64,000 bases of DNA from a virus. Positions 1-10,229 of this stretch are shown one piece after another. The DNA lies in the IMG/VR virus record IMGVR_UViG_3300042691_014285, positions 16,208 through 80,207 of that record. One strand, written 5' to 3'. The stretch's first letter is position 1. Each line of letters begins with the position of its first letter. A model generated the notes under the pieces. The model saw only the letters and a program-made list of their open reading frames with translations, was not told the origin of the DNA and searched no databases. The position numbers and the translations under genes are program-made.

Positions 1-1581
1 TGCCCCACTTAAGTTATATTCATATGATGTAGGAGTTGTTCCAGATGATGGTGCGTCCCATGTAAATGTTTTATTTGTTCCATTGCCCAAAGTTCTTTGA
101 AGATTGGTTGGTGGGCCTGGTACTGGAGCAAGAGTAGTGAATGCAGTTCCTGTAACAGTGTGGGTATCTCCAGTACTAGAAGTAATTGTTAGTGTGGGAG
201 TATATGTTGTGCTTCCAACCAAATCTGTTGGTGGGGTAGTTGTTAGAGATTCCGTTGTTCCTGTATATGGAGAAGTTGCTCCTGCGGGAGATAAAGATAG
301 AGACCATGTTGCTTGATCATTAGATGCCCAATCAATTTCTGCTGCAGTAGAATTTCGTGTAAGCATAAATGGCGATGTTGTAACTCTTGGCACAGTAAAT
401 GATGGAGTTAATACAGCTGAGCTTTCAGCAGTTGGACCAACAGACTTTACTGAAAAAACATTTTGTGATCCATAGACTGTTGTTATTGAAACACTAGTTA
501 GCAAGTTATTGCTTATCCATCCTGAATCACCAAATGGACTAGTATATCTATACTCATACCGTGTAATTGTTCCACCACCTACTGGATCTACCCAGCTAAA
601 TGTCTTTGATGTGCCATTTCCTAACGTTCTTTGTAGGTTTGTAGGTGGATTTGGAGGTGTCTGTAGTGGACCCCTAACAGCAAATTGCTTAATTCCGTAA
701 TCCACTCCTATACTATAATCTGTTCCACTATTTTTTTGTGTGTCAACAGCATAGTAGTATGTATTTTCTGGAAGAGTAGATGGTGTAACTACAGAAGATG
801 TTACGGTATATATTCCTGATGATAATGTTGGAGTTGAAGTGGTTACTCCAGAAGTTACCTCTGTTCCATATGTTGCTATATTTGAAGTATTGTATGTTCC
901 AGATGTTGCTGTATACCACTTTACAGAGCTTCTTGTTGAGTCTGGAAGGTATTCTTGTGCACCATTCCAAGATGATGTGTAGTATAGTGTTGTAGGAAGA
1001 CTAGTAACTACTCCTATTATAGATGGTGTAGTTCCAGATTTAGGCTCTGGCTCATTTCTTATTACTGGAATTCTATATCCGACACCTGTTTCTGTGTTGT
1101 CGGAGCTATCTTCTCCATTTGCATTGCTTGATGTTACAGCAGTAACTGTTAATAATAGATACTTACCGTCAAAGTTTGCTTGATCACACACAACAGATGC
1201 GTATGAACCAGACATAGTTCTTTCAGATACTAAAGTTGTGTATGGACCAGTATCTAAGATCCCTGAAGTAGACCCCTCAACTTTATATCTATAAGAAGAT
1301 ATTGTTTCTCCATTGCCAACCCAAACACCCCTTTGTGCATAAACTGTTTCACCAAATATAATTGGATAAACAAGAGGTGAATTACCTGCAGTGTCTGATG
1401 AAAAAAATGGAGCTGTTGTTGTGTATGGTCCAGACTTTGGCCAGAATTGAACCCAGCCAGAAACCTTTTTAATAAATCCCTTTTTTACCTGTGCCCAGGT
1501 ACCACTAGTACCCCCTGGTTTTTTTACATCAAATCTTTTTACTTTGGTCCACCCAGATGGCTTCTTTGCATAAAATGGCAT
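1..1581 (-). CDS. Fn3/Ig-like repeat tail protein (3' end outside window)
   Basis: The frame is open from ATG at 1581 to the window edge, giving the first 527 residues; the C-terminus is missing. The protein is rich in Thr, Ser, Gly and Pro. It carries at least two near-identical Fn3-like modules that begin PPTNLQRTLGNGT and continue KTFxW, near residues 315-345 and 490-520. The ATG overlaps the stop of the upstream gene (TAATG), so it is translationally coupled to the tail-tip genes. A structural, surface-exposed tail or fibre protein binding host polysaccharide is likely from position and composition. No catalytic motif is visible. Confidence 0.8.
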   Translation of the reverse strand, partial: MPFYAKKPSGWTKVKRFDVKKPGGTSGTWAQVKKGFIKKVSGWVQFWPKSGPYTTTAPFFSSDTAGNSPLVYPIIFGETVYAQRGVWVGNGETISSYRYKVEGSTSGILDTGPYTTLVSERTMSGSYASVVCDQANFDGKYLLLTVTAVTSSNANGEDSSDNTETGVGYRIPVIRNEPEPKSGTTPSIIGVVTSLPTTLYYTSSWNGAQEYLPDSTRSSVKWYTATSGTYNTSNIATYGTEVTSGVTTSTPTLSSGIYTVTSSVVTPSTLPENTYYYAVDTQKNSGTDYSIGVDYGIKQFAVRGPLQTPPNPPTNLQRTLGNGTSKTFSWVDPVGGGTITRYEYRYTSPFGDSGWISNNLLTSVSITTVYGSQNVFSVKSVGPTAESSAVLTPSFTVPRVTTSPFMLTRNSTAAEIDWASNDQATWSLSLSPAGATSPYTGTTESLTTTPPTDLVGSTTYTPTLTITSSTGDTHTVTGTAFTTLAPVPGPPTNLQRTLGNGTNKTFTWDAPSSGTTPTSYEYNLSGA

Positions 1582-4500
1582 TAGAACATCACCGCAAGAT
1601 CTCCTTGCACACCCATAGTATCTGAAGGTCCGCTAGTAAGGGTCACATTAACCTTGGTTAAATCTAAGTAGTAAACTGCCATTCCAAGCTGTGCTTCACC
1701 GCTTACAGGATCTTCAATAATCATTCTTTGTCTTGGTGGATAACCAAGTGGGCTAACCCCTCTGTAATAAGGGTTGCTTCTGTAATCAGCCATGTCAAAA
1801 GCTAATGCTCTTGGAATACCAGTAATTGAAACCTTGGTATCATTAATTACTATTTTTGATGCTCCACCATACGCACTTACTTCACTTGTTGTGTTAGATG
1901 TTTTTCCAGATGCTAGAGTGATTGATGTTGAGTCAAATGTTTGGTAAATAGAATCTGTTGACTGTAGTCTAATACCAGATGAATTAAAACGCTGCCAAAT
2001 AGCTGCTGTTGATTGTATTAAAATTCCATCTGTGTTAAGTGTTTGACTAACAGTGCCAATAGCCTGCAGTTTAATATAGTTATTATTAAATTCTTGATAA
2101 GTGTCAGCATCTATTCTAATTAAAATTCCCTGAGAATTAAATACCGCACCTATATCAGTAGTTGCTTTTATAAGTACTTGGTTTTCATCTGCTGTGCCAT
2201 CTGTTCCTGTAATGTTAATAAAAGTATTTGAGTCAGCACTTAATTTAATCTTCTTATTTGTAAAAGATGCCCATGCCCCATATGCTGTAGTTGGTGAGTA
2301 TGGTGCTCCAGACTCTTTTGATGTATAAAATAACATTGATGCTGTACCGCTTGGAATTGCAGGATTAAGTTTATTTCCAGTTCGTGTTAAGTCTCCACGA
2401 TCTAAAAGTAAACCAAGGTCTGGGCTAACAGAAAGCTGAATACCAGTATCTGTTGCAGTAACAAAAGGCTTGCTTGAACCAGTAGTGAAGTAATCCCATG
2501 CTCCAACAAATATACCAGTTCCAGTTGTTACATTTCCCCAATAATCTTTATAGCTTGATCCTGCAGAAATGTATGGTCCATTTACTGGTCCAGATGGGTT
2601 GATTCCTAATGCAAGATCACCAACTGTCCAAGGAGGAGTTGCACTTGGGCTAGTTAAGTATATGTTATTATTTCTTGGAACAAGGTATGCTGTTGGACCA
2701 GACGCTCCTGTTTTTAATGATATATATCCATGATCTCCATCCAGAGTCATGGCTCCTAGTGGTCCAGTACTAGAAACTGTTCCTTTGATTACTGCTTGAT
2801 TTGCATAAAGCTTTCCACCAATAGTTACTCTAAATGGATTAGTATCAGAGTTTGGATCAGTAGTACCAGCCCAAAAAACTGAATGGTTAAGATCATTTCC
2901 TGGACTATTAATACCCGCTAAGCTTGATGAGATAGCAGAGTTTGATACAGCAATATAACCATTAGATGAATCAAGAATAATGTTACCCTTGCCAACAATA
3001 GAAGTTTTTTGAATCTTGCTGGAGTCAACTTGCCATCCACCAATATTTGCACTCTTTGTAGTAAATAAACCAGTCTCCGCATTAATTGTTGTTATATCTC
3101 TAGTTGTTGAAGAGTTAAACGCTAGCCCATCTTTATTTAATACAAACCCAGTTCCAGTAATTAATATAACTGATCCAACTGAATCAGTAAGCGCTGCATT
3201 GGTTGTATTTGTTACAGTAAATGTAGTTGGTGTCTGTGCTGTTACTCTAAACTTACCGTTGTATCCTTGAGGAAGTAAGCCAGAGATTAGGACGTCATCT
3301 CCTACAACGTATCCGTGGTTTGCTGTTGTTGTATAAATTGCTGTTGATGCTGTATATGTAACTGCAGATATTGAAAATACTGTTGGTGGTGTAATAAATG
3401 ATTGAAGTGATCCTCCACCAGCAATTGTTACATTACCGCTGAATGTTCCTTTTCTTGCAGATATGTTTCCATCAATTAAAAAATCACTGCCATCCCAAGA
3501 CAAATAGTTAGATGTGCTGCCACCTACTTTTAACCTTGCACTGTTTGTTGCATTGATATACCAATAGTTGCTATCATCAAAGTATAAGCCTTTATTTGTG
3601 TTTACCCCTCCTACACCAACACCAAATTGAAATGGACCTGCTGTGATGTAGTTTGATACAGAAGGTGTTCCACTTACTGTAACATCGGGACCAACAACAT
3701 AATTTGTAGATGTATTGTTGTATTGGTCATAAGTTGCAACTGCTATTTTATATGTTGATCCTACTGCAAGGCCACCAAGTCTATATTTAAGTGCAGTGCC
3801 TGGAGAATCTGCATAAGAAAAGGTTGTACCACCATCATTACTAAATCTAATTCTATATCCACGTATATCTCCTGTGGTAACTGCTCCCCACTGTATATCT
3901 GCATAAGCATTAAATCCTAAGAATCCGCTTGTATCAATACCGCCAGATACTGTAACTGATCCTGCTGCAACATCAGGTGGTCCTTCATTATCTGCAACTA
4001 CAGGACTTAGTGGTGTAACAACTTTTGGATCACAAAATAAAGTATAAATTCCACCCTCTGATGCAAACCTTGCCATTGCCCAACGCTTGTTAGAATTTTG
4101 AGTTAAAACATTTGCTGGGTTTAAGCTACTAAAATATACTCTGCTATAGTTTGTTGGAGTAATTCCATCTTCTGCAAATATAACAGCAGGAGCAGTTGTT
4201 TCTGTACTTTCTATTTCCCAAACATCTAATGCATCAAATGGACCCTCTGTTGGTGTTGTATAAGCAACACTATACCCATTGCTTATTCCAGTTAGTGTTA
4301 TTACTGGTACTGGCAAGTTTAATACATATGCCCCAACACTTAGAGCACAAATTGTTTGACTAATATTATTTAGTGGATCTGCAACTAAAACACAAACAGA
4401 CGTTATTTTTGTTCTAAACAAACCAAAAGTTAGCTTATTTAGTGCTTTTGTAAAAATAGCTGTTTGTGAAGTTGATGTTTTATTTGGAAGAAAAGAATTC

Positions 4501-4946
4501 ATTGGGGTTCTTCTTGTAACACCATCTGCAGTTACTTCTAAAATAAACTGTGATATTGTTACGTTATATTCATTAGCACCATCCCAGTCAAAACTTACAA
4601 CAAGGTTGTCTCCAGACCAAGCAGCAGTTACATTTGCTGGATTTGTTGGAACAATAATAAAAGGACCAGATCCTCCAGGGTAAGTTTGAGGCTCTTTGTT
4701 ATCTCCAGGCCAAGTTATATTTGCTGGGAAGTATGGAGGAATTACATTCTTATCAGTTGCTGCTGCGCCTGCAAAATCACCACCAAAAAAAATTGCCTTT
4801 CCTTCTGCACCAATAATTTCAATTTCTGATCCAATGCGAGATTGAGTTTGTTTTAAATTTTCCCAAGATACTCTTGGGTCATCAACATCAATGGATACTG
4901 TTGGATTTTTTGCAACAGATTTATTATTTTTGTATTTTGAGGTCAA
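1581..4946 (-). CDS. Large tail-tip/fibre protein with Fn3-like N-terminal half
   Basis: The 1121-residue protein lies in the tail-tip block after the hub-like protein. The N-terminal half reads as Fn3/Ig-like sheets, for example SNDGGTTFSYADSPGTALKY. The middle has the motif GGWQVDSSKIQK and DSSNGYIAVSN segments typical of phage central tail fibres. The C-terminal third has tandem short repeats of the type 'NSSGIRLQSTDSIYQTFDS', suggesting a trimeric beta-rich shaft. It probably contributes to adsorption at the tail tip. It is coupled by TAATG to the next Fn3 protein. Assignment rests on composition, motifs and order; no exact family was identified. Confidence 0.75.
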   Translation of the reverse strand: MTSKYKNNKSVAKNPTVSIDVDDPRVSWENLKQTQSRIGSEIEIIGAEGKAIFFGGDFAGAAATDKNVIPPYFPANITWPGDNKEPQTYPGGSGPFIIVPTNPANVTAAWSGDNLVVSFDWDGANEYNVTISQFILEVTADGVTRRTPMNSFLPNKTSTSQTAIFTKALNKLTFGLFRTKITSVCVLVADPLNNISQTICALSVGAYVLNLPVPVITLTGISNGYSVAYTTPTEGPFDALDVWEIESTETTAPAVIFAEDGITPTNYSRVYFSSLNPANVLTQNSNKRWAMARFASEGGIYTLFCDPKVVTPLSPVVADNEGPPDVAAGSVTVSGGIDTSGFLGFNAYADIQWGAVTTGDIRGYRIRFSNDGGTTFSYADSPGTALKYRLGGLAVGSTYKIAVATYDQYNNTSTNYVVGPDVTVSGTPSVSNYITAGPFQFGVGVGGVNTNKGLYFDDSNYWYINATNSARLKVGGSTSNYLSWDGSDFLIDGNISARKGTFSGNVTIAGGGSLQSFITPPTVFSISAVTYTASTAIYTTTANHGYVVGDDVLISGLLPQGYNGKFRVTAQTPTTFTVTNTTNAALTDSVGSVILITGTGFVLNKDGLAFNSSTTRDITTINAETGLFTTKSANIGGWQVDSSKIQKTSIVGKGNIILDSSNGYIAVSNSAISSSLAGINSPGNDLNHSVFWAGTTDPNSDTNPFRVTIGGKLYANQAVIKGTVSSTGPLGAMTLDGDHGYISLKTGASGPTAYLVPRNNNIYLTSPSATPPWTVGDLALGINPSGPVNGPYISAGSSYKDYWGNVTTGTGIFVGAWDYFTTGSSKPFVTATDTGIQLSVSPDLGLLLDRGDLTRTGNKLNPAIPSGTASMLFYTSKESGAPYSPTTAYGAWASFTNKKIKLSADSNTFINITGTDGTADENQVLIKATTDIGAVFNSQGILIRIDADTYQEFNNNYIKLQAIGTVSQTLNTDGILIQSTAAIWQRFNSSGIRLQSTDSIYQTFDSTSITLASGKTSNTTSEVSAYGGASKIVINDTKVSITGIPRALAFDMADYRSNPYYRGVSPLGYPPRQRMIIEDPVSGEAQLGMAVYYLDLTKVNVTLTSGPSDTMGVQGDLAVMF

Positions 4947-4958
4947 AATGACACCAGA

Positions 4959-5501
4959 TTATCTTGGGCCTAATGCTGACCAATTAAGAAAAAAACTATT
5001 GTTTGCTGGTATTACAAGTGGACGCTTTGTTGAGGTTGCTTCATCTGGAGTAGCTATAGCTCTGTTAATTCTAAAACTAAAATTATTTGGAGTAATATTA
5101 AACAAGCTAAACATTACATCATGGTTTTTATCTCCAAGTGATGCGATGCTTGAATGACCAAACTGTATTGAAGCTGTCATTATTGGCCTTGCATTAAAAA
5201 CCGTGCTTCCATCCTGTTGAAAATCTATTGTTTTATAAACTACTTGACCGTAAGAATCTGGAACAGCGCTCATTTCACTCATAAGGACTTTGGTTCTTCC
5301 GTATAATATTTTTTGTGTTCCTGGATTAAAAGTGTTTACAAAGTCAGCCTCGCCGTTATAGTCAATTTGTGAAGCTGTACCACTACCAACATTATTGGTA
5401 AGTGAAAGAATGCTATCATCATGAGCATTAACAACATTAATGACGCTTTGCCAAGCAGCAAGGTCTATAATCTGTGGGTCTGATATTTTTACATATGGCA
5501 T
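4959..5501 (-). CDS. Small tail-tip structural protein, unknown fold
   Basis: The protein has 180 residues and begins MPYVKISDPQIIDLAAWQS. It has no membrane segment or recognisable catalytic motif. It lies between the 1403-residue hub-like protein and the 1121-residue fibre. Its mRNA seems to start at its own extended -10 promoter just upstream, with an AGGAG ribosome site 5 bases before the ATG. A minor structural component of the tail tip is inferred from position only. Confidence 0.7.
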   Translation of the reverse strand: MPYVKISDPQIIDLAAWQSVINVVNAHDDSILSLTNNVGSGTASQIDYNGEADFVNTFNPGTQKILYGRTKVLMSEMSAVPDSYGQVVYKTIDFQQDGSTVFNARPIMTASIQFGHSSIASLGDKNHDVMFSLFNITPNNFSFRINRAIATPDEATSTKRPLVIPANNSFFLNWSALGPR

Positions 5502-5522
5502 TTGTTATCTCCTATTCTATTA

Positions 5523-5531
5523 ATTATACCA
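5523..5531 (-). promoter_or_regulatory. Extended -10 promoter TGGTATAAT
   Basis: The minus strand reads TGGTATAAT 22 bases upstream of the 180-residue tail gene, followed by an AGGAG site. The same nonamer precedes many minus-strand genes here. It marks a secondary promoter inside the tail block; no clear -35 box was identified. Confidence 0.65.
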
Positions 5532-5544
5532 CGCTGAGTGGCCT

Positions 5545-8500
5545 CTATTGCTTGATCCTGCTCAAGGTTAAGCTTGTGCTTAAGCCATTTTCAAAGCTAT
5601 GGGATATCGCAGTTACTACGTGCTTTTGATTTAGCATACCGTTTAAATTATAAGAAAGGGTGACTGTATCTCCAATTTGAACTAATGGATTTCCAAAGAT
5701 TTCTAACGTTGTAGTAATGGCAAATCCATCCAGAGATGATTCAACAAGCTTTAGCATTTTTTGACCTGCAAACTTTGACTGTACCCATTCTGAATCAAGT
5801 TGAGCAACATCGTTTTGATTTGCTTCATCAATTAAAGCCTCAAGGATATCTGGCTCAGAAGAAGCAATGATCTCGTTAGTCCAAAGCTTTAGATTTATCT
5901 TAGCCTTAACAACTTCATTTGGTTCGTTAGTTAACAGAACCATGTGAAGTGAGTTATTAGCCAAAGCCATTCTTGCTCTAAATCCTGTATTTAACGGTGT
6001 TGAGTATGCAACTGATTCTTGTGTAACGATCTTTTTTAAAGCAAATGCTTGCTGCTCTTTACTGGTTCCTGGATGGTAAACTACTGCATATTGGATAGGA
6101 AGAAAATCAACTGATACGGCTGCTGGAGTTGAATATTGAACATCGTAAAATGTTATTCCTGAGACTTCTGGAGTAGTCTGCATTATATAGCTTAAAGAGT
6201 TTAAAGACAATGGTTGATTTTGAACAATACCATTTAAAAATTCTGTTTCTTGATAAAAATATCCTGCATTTCTTGACATCAATGGCTTTTCTGTTGCATG
6301 TATTTCTCTTAAGTTAGCAACAACAGAACCAGAACTAGTTAGTCCAGGGTAAGAAACATCTGGTATTGCTCTTGGAACAGATGATGCATAGAATCCAAAA
6401 CTTTTTGATTCTCCATACATGTTGGGAACAGTTACCTTTTGTCTAACTCTTGATCTTTTATTTATTTCAGGAGCTTTCCAATCCGCTACACTGGTTGATG
6501 TATCAGGTATTTGCCAAGATGTAATCTCTATATTATTTAAGAAAATAGTTAGAGCTGTATTTGGATCTTCAATAGTTCCATTTTCTCCATCTGAGCCATC
6601 TGTTTTATTAAGAACAACCCTTAGATTAAAAATTGGATCAAAAACATAGCCGTATTTTGGAGCGGGTGCAATAGCATTTGGGTAGTTCTTAAATATTCTT
6701 GGTAGCTTGTTTAATGCATTGTTACACTGAGAAGTCACATCAGAATAACTATACAAGGTTGTTGAATCGTAAATAGCCATTATGTATGTGTAGCGTGGTG
6801 GATCGTATGGTATGCCAAGATTTGGATTAGTAGCACTAAACTTAATCATTTCAACAAATAGTGGCTGTAACGATCCAGTACTGCTTTGATTAATATAAAG
6901 GCCAGCTGCTGCTTGATCCTGATCTGGTATATCAAACTTTACTGAATATGTTTTATAAGATCTAGATGTTTCACTAGATGGGCACACAGCAATCTTAGTG
7001 TTGCTACTACCTTGACTTATTATTCCAAGTTTTGTAACATTTGGAAGGTTTATGTTATCAGCGTTGTCGTGGTTATTTGTTATTGTAGTATTACCAGTAG
7101 ATGTAGAAAAAGCAAAAGAGCTACTGATTGTTTTTTCTGTTAGACCTTTACTAGATAAGGATGTTATTCGTGAATGACTTGTAGGCAATGTTCCATACAT
7201 TCCACGTTGAACGTTAGTAATGTTTCCTGTAGGAGTTATTAGTATGTCATCGTTTTGTTCTTGTCTTACTCCTTCAACCAATGATTGGCTATCATTAACT
7301 ACAAGTTCTACTGTATTTGTTTTAATGAAATCAGTAATTTCTGATGATAGCTCCAGGCTATTTTTAATAGAAACAGTTTTAGATTGTGTTTCATCTGAAA
7401 GAGAAGATATCTCGTACTCTTTATACTGAAAAGACATAATCTCGCCCTCTACTGCTACATATCCATTAGTATCCATATTAAAAGTGTGGAATATATCCAG
7501 TAAATCATTTTTATTAATAGTTAAAACATTAGAATCAGAAGACATGCTTTCTTTTAAATAATTAAATCCAAGTGAATCAGCAGACTGCTGCTCCCATACA
7601 ACGTCATTGGATGTTGTATAGATAAACGAAGGCGAATCTTTTATTTTAAGATTTTTTACATTTTGTAATGATGGTGATTGTTTAACTCTTGGTGTTTGGT
7701 ATCTTAAAGATATTTTTCCTGGTTTTTGTGCATTTGATATTGATACCCCCTTTTGCTGTATGTCTGCTTCTGATATAGTAAGTCCTTCAGATGTGTTAGA
7801 CAAGATGTCAAAGAGACTCAAGAATCTCATTATTCCATACTCATCAATATATGCACCAATTTGATATGCAACAAAGATATCATTAAGAGCATCAATAATT
7901 GTTTTATCTCTTGAGTTAACATAGTAATAAGATATATCAAGTGGTTGTGACTTGTTGTTGCATATTCTATATAATGAGTCATAGTCATAGTCAGTAAATC
8001 CTGCAAGATCAAGAATATCGGTTATTATTTCAAATACCGTTTTTAAATTTGCAACGTAGTCTGGAGAAGGCTTTGACTGCAAATACTTAGATACATCATA
8101 TGCTTGGACTGTTACATCTTGAATATCATTTTCTTTCCAAGAATCTGAGTAGAATACTCCTGCTGGTATGTAAACATTTGAATGAGCTGTAGCAGATGCT
8201 CCAAGAACTGCGCTGCTGCGTAAATGAAAATTAACATAAAACTTAATGTTATTTCTTAGCATATTAGAAAGAATAGTTAGCGAGTTATCACTTTGGTTTG
8301 AAAAGATAGGAACAATAGATCCATTCTTAGTTGCTGGTATTCCAGAAAAAGTTATATTAACATCATTTGAGTTCATTGAAGATATAGGCAACACAGTGTT
8401 TGATCCATCTAAAGATTTTTCTAAATCTAATCCAGTTACAAAGTCTGACAAATCAACTTCAAGTCTAGGAGATACTTCTATCAAATGCATTCTCTTTAAG

Positions 8501-9756
8501 TCTGCAGATGCGGAAGCACTTCTAGAAAGTTCAGTAAATGGAGTATTAACTGATGCACTAACTTGAGTAATTCTAATTTTATTAACTGTTGTTTTTTTAA
8601 TTAAAGATCCGTCTGCTTCAAACTTTGGCATATCAGCTTGTGACCAAGGTGTGTTTGTCCATACAGTTCCATTCCAGTACAAAACAATAACACCAGTATT
8701 ATAGGAGTCGCTATTTGATAATGGTGATAAGTTTGATACCTGTGATGTCACTGGTGGTGTTGCAGAGTTTGTTATAGTAGCAGTAACTAGTGATTCATTT
8801 ATATAAAGGTTAAAAGTTGGAATAGTCATTAAAGTATTAAATTTAATTACTATCTTATTTGTCATTAACCCCTTTTCATAAATAGCCGTAATGCTTGGAC
8901 TATATGTAGGGTCAGTTGTTACAGGGTCAGATACAAAGTATCTGTATGGGTTAATGTCTGTAGGCAATGCACTCTTTAATACTGGCAATTTGTTATCTAC
9001 TAAAAAGAAACTAGGGTTTTGAATAATTGAGGTAATTGGCATATATTTATTTCCAATTTTACTACTATCAAACTTAGATGGTAGTTGTGAAACAATTTTT
9101 CTATGTCCTGGTGCAAATGAACAACTAGCATTACCTGAAGGAACGTAAGACTCACCTGGTCTAAAATATGAGAAAACACTATCTGTTGGAAACAAAGATG
9201 CATTCTTATAGTCAAAGATGGTTGTTTGATAAACTTCTGGTAAAGTAAAAGATACTAAAGGATTTGTATTTTCTTCAGAAAAACTGCTTGCTACAATTTT
9301 ATAATCAAATGAATTAAATGTTTCTTTTGACCCTACATATGTTACTACTTTTGTCCACGTTAATGATGTGGCTTCAGCTTGTTGAGAACCAGACTGTGAA
9401 CCAGATCCTTTTGCGTATGCGCTAATCATTACTGGTATTGGGCTATTGGTCTTTACGTATGTGATTACTTTATAGGCTGCTCCAGATAGTCCAGATACTG
9501 AGTATTGTGCTGATCCAGTTCCGCCAGACATTTGAAAGCTTTTTGTTGTAAAGTTTTCTTTGGGCACTATTGCATCTACATATGTAGCAGAAGCTGATAT
9601 TGTTTGCTTTGTTCCAGTACCCGCTACGGTAATGTAAGGTGAATTAAATAAATTATGATTCCACTCAGCAGAAACCACTGGAATAAGATCAATAGATTCC
9701 GAGTTTTTAAATATATCAGAACTCTGAGTTTGTGTTAATGCTCCCACATTTAGCAT
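5545..9756 (-). CDS. Tail hub/minor tail protein, 1403 residues
   Basis: Third gene after the tape measure protein, where siphoviruses encode the baseplate-hub or tail-lysin-scaffold protein. The C-terminal 45 residues (GDTVTLSYNLNGMLNQKH then VVTAISHSFENG and LSLSRIKQ-like end) match the C-terminal barrel of gp27/Dit-Tal-type hub proteins, in which a 'GDTV..' strand is followed by a variable loop and a final 'L.LSRI' strand. The N-terminal 500 residues look like carbohydrate-binding beta domains. The start ATG overlaps the stop of the upstream gene. No peptidase or hydrolase motif was found. The hub role is inference from order and the C-terminal motif. Confidence 0.7.
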   Translation of the reverse strand: MLNVGALTQTQSSDIFKNSESIDLIPVVSAEWNHNLFNSPYITVAGTGTKQTISASATYVDAIVPKENFTTKSFQMSGGTGSAQYSVSGLSGAAYKVITYVKTNSPIPVMISAYAKGSGSQSGSQQAEATSLTWTKVVTYVGSKETFNSFDYKIVASSFSEENTNPLVSFTLPEVYQTTIFDYKNASLFPTDSVFSYFRPGESYVPSGNASCSFAPGHRKIVSQLPSKFDSSKIGNKYMPITSIIQNPSFFLVDNKLPVLKSALPTDINPYRYFVSDPVTTDPTYSPSITAIYEKGLMTNKIVIKFNTLMTIPTFNLYINESLVTATITNSATPPVTSQVSNLSPLSNSDSYNTGVIVLYWNGTVWTNTPWSQADMPKFEADGSLIKKTTVNKIRITQVSASVNTPFTELSRSASASADLKRMHLIEVSPRLEVDLSDFVTGLDLEKSLDGSNTVLPISSMNSNDVNITFSGIPATKNGSIVPIFSNQSDNSLTILSNMLRNNIKFYVNFHLRSSAVLGASATAHSNVYIPAGVFYSDSWKENDIQDVTVQAYDVSKYLQSKPSPDYVANLKTVFEIITDILDLAGFTDYDYDSLYRICNNKSQPLDISYYYVNSRDKTIIDALNDIFVAYQIGAYIDEYGIMRFLSLFDILSNTSEGLTISEADIQQKGVSISNAQKPGKISLRYQTPRVKQSPSLQNVKNLKIKDSPSFIYTTSNDVVWEQQSADSLGFNYLKESMSSDSNVLTINKNDLLDIFHTFNMDTNGYVAVEGEIMSFQYKEYEISSLSDETQSKTVSIKNSLELSSEITDFIKTNTVELVVNDSQSLVEGVRQEQNDDILITPTGNITNVQRGMYGTLPTSHSRITSLSSKGLTEKTISSSFAFSTSTGNTTITNNHDNADNINLPNVTKLGIISQGSSNTKIAVCPSSETSRSYKTYSVKFDIPDQDQAAAGLYINQSSTGSLQPLFVEMIKFSATNPNLGIPYDPPRYTYIMAIYDSTTLYSYSDVTSQCNNALNKLPRIFKNYPNAIAPAPKYGYVFDPIFNLRVVLNKTDGSDGENGTIEDPNTALTIFLNNIEITSWQIPDTSTSVADWKAPEINKRSRVRQKVTVPNMYGESKSFGFYASSVPRAIPDVSYPGLTSSGSVVANLREIHATEKPLMSRNAGYFYQETEFLNGIVQNQPLSLNSLSYIMQTTPEVSGITFYDVQYSTPAAVSVDFLPIQYAVVYHPGTSKEQQAFALKKIVTQESVAYSTPLNTGFRARMALANNSLHMVLLTNEPNEVVKAKINLKLWTNEIIASSEPDILEALIDEANQNDVAQLDSEWVQSKFAGQKMLKLVESSLDGFAITTTLEIFGNPLVQIGDTVTLSYNLNGMLNQKHVVTAISHSFENGLSTSLTLSRIKQ

Positions 9757-10229
9757 TATATCTCCGTAAACTCAATGCTCATATCAACATAGTCTGAAAC
9801 CTTTGTTCTATTAATAATTGTTTTAGAAAAATCAGTTATAAACACATGATATGTTTTAGACCTGTTCTGTGCTGTAACAAATATTCCTAATGGCTGTGAT
9901 CCAAAGCCTGAGTCTACATTAAGTCCTGAAGATACAATCTTTAAGTAAATAGGCAGTCCTGCGTTAGACTTATAAAATGACTCAAGCCAAGCAGCGCTAT
10001 AAAAACCATCAACACACTCAGAATGCTTTGATGGAACATATTTCCAAGAACAAGAAATATTATTTTTTTGAGCAACAACATATTTTCTCATTTTGCCATT
10101 GGCCATGCGGGATTGTGTTTCAATTAACTCTGTAGAAATATCAATGGCATCTCTATTATGATCTGTTATCTTATACCAAGTGTTACCATCAATAGAGATC
10201 TGTATTCCTGCATCAATTAAATATGCCAT
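9756..10229 (-). CDS. Distal-tail-like small tail protein
   Basis: The 157-residue protein lies directly after the tape measure gene, overlapping it by one base and overlapping the hub gene by one base. It starts MAYLIDAGIQISIDGNTWYK and ends VDMSIEFTEI, a beta-rich layout like short distal tail (Dit) proteins or their actinophage equivalents. The position between tape measure and hub fits a tail-tip ring that docks the hub. No exact family was recognised. Confidence 0.65.
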   Translation of the reverse strand: MAYLIDAGIQISIDGNTWYKITDHNRDAIDISTELIETQSRMANGKMRKYVVAQKNNISCSWKYVPSKHSECVDGFYSAAWLESFYKSNAGLPIYLKIVSSGLNVDSGFGSQPLGIFVTAQNRSKTYHVFITDFSKTIINRTKVSDYVDMSIEFTEI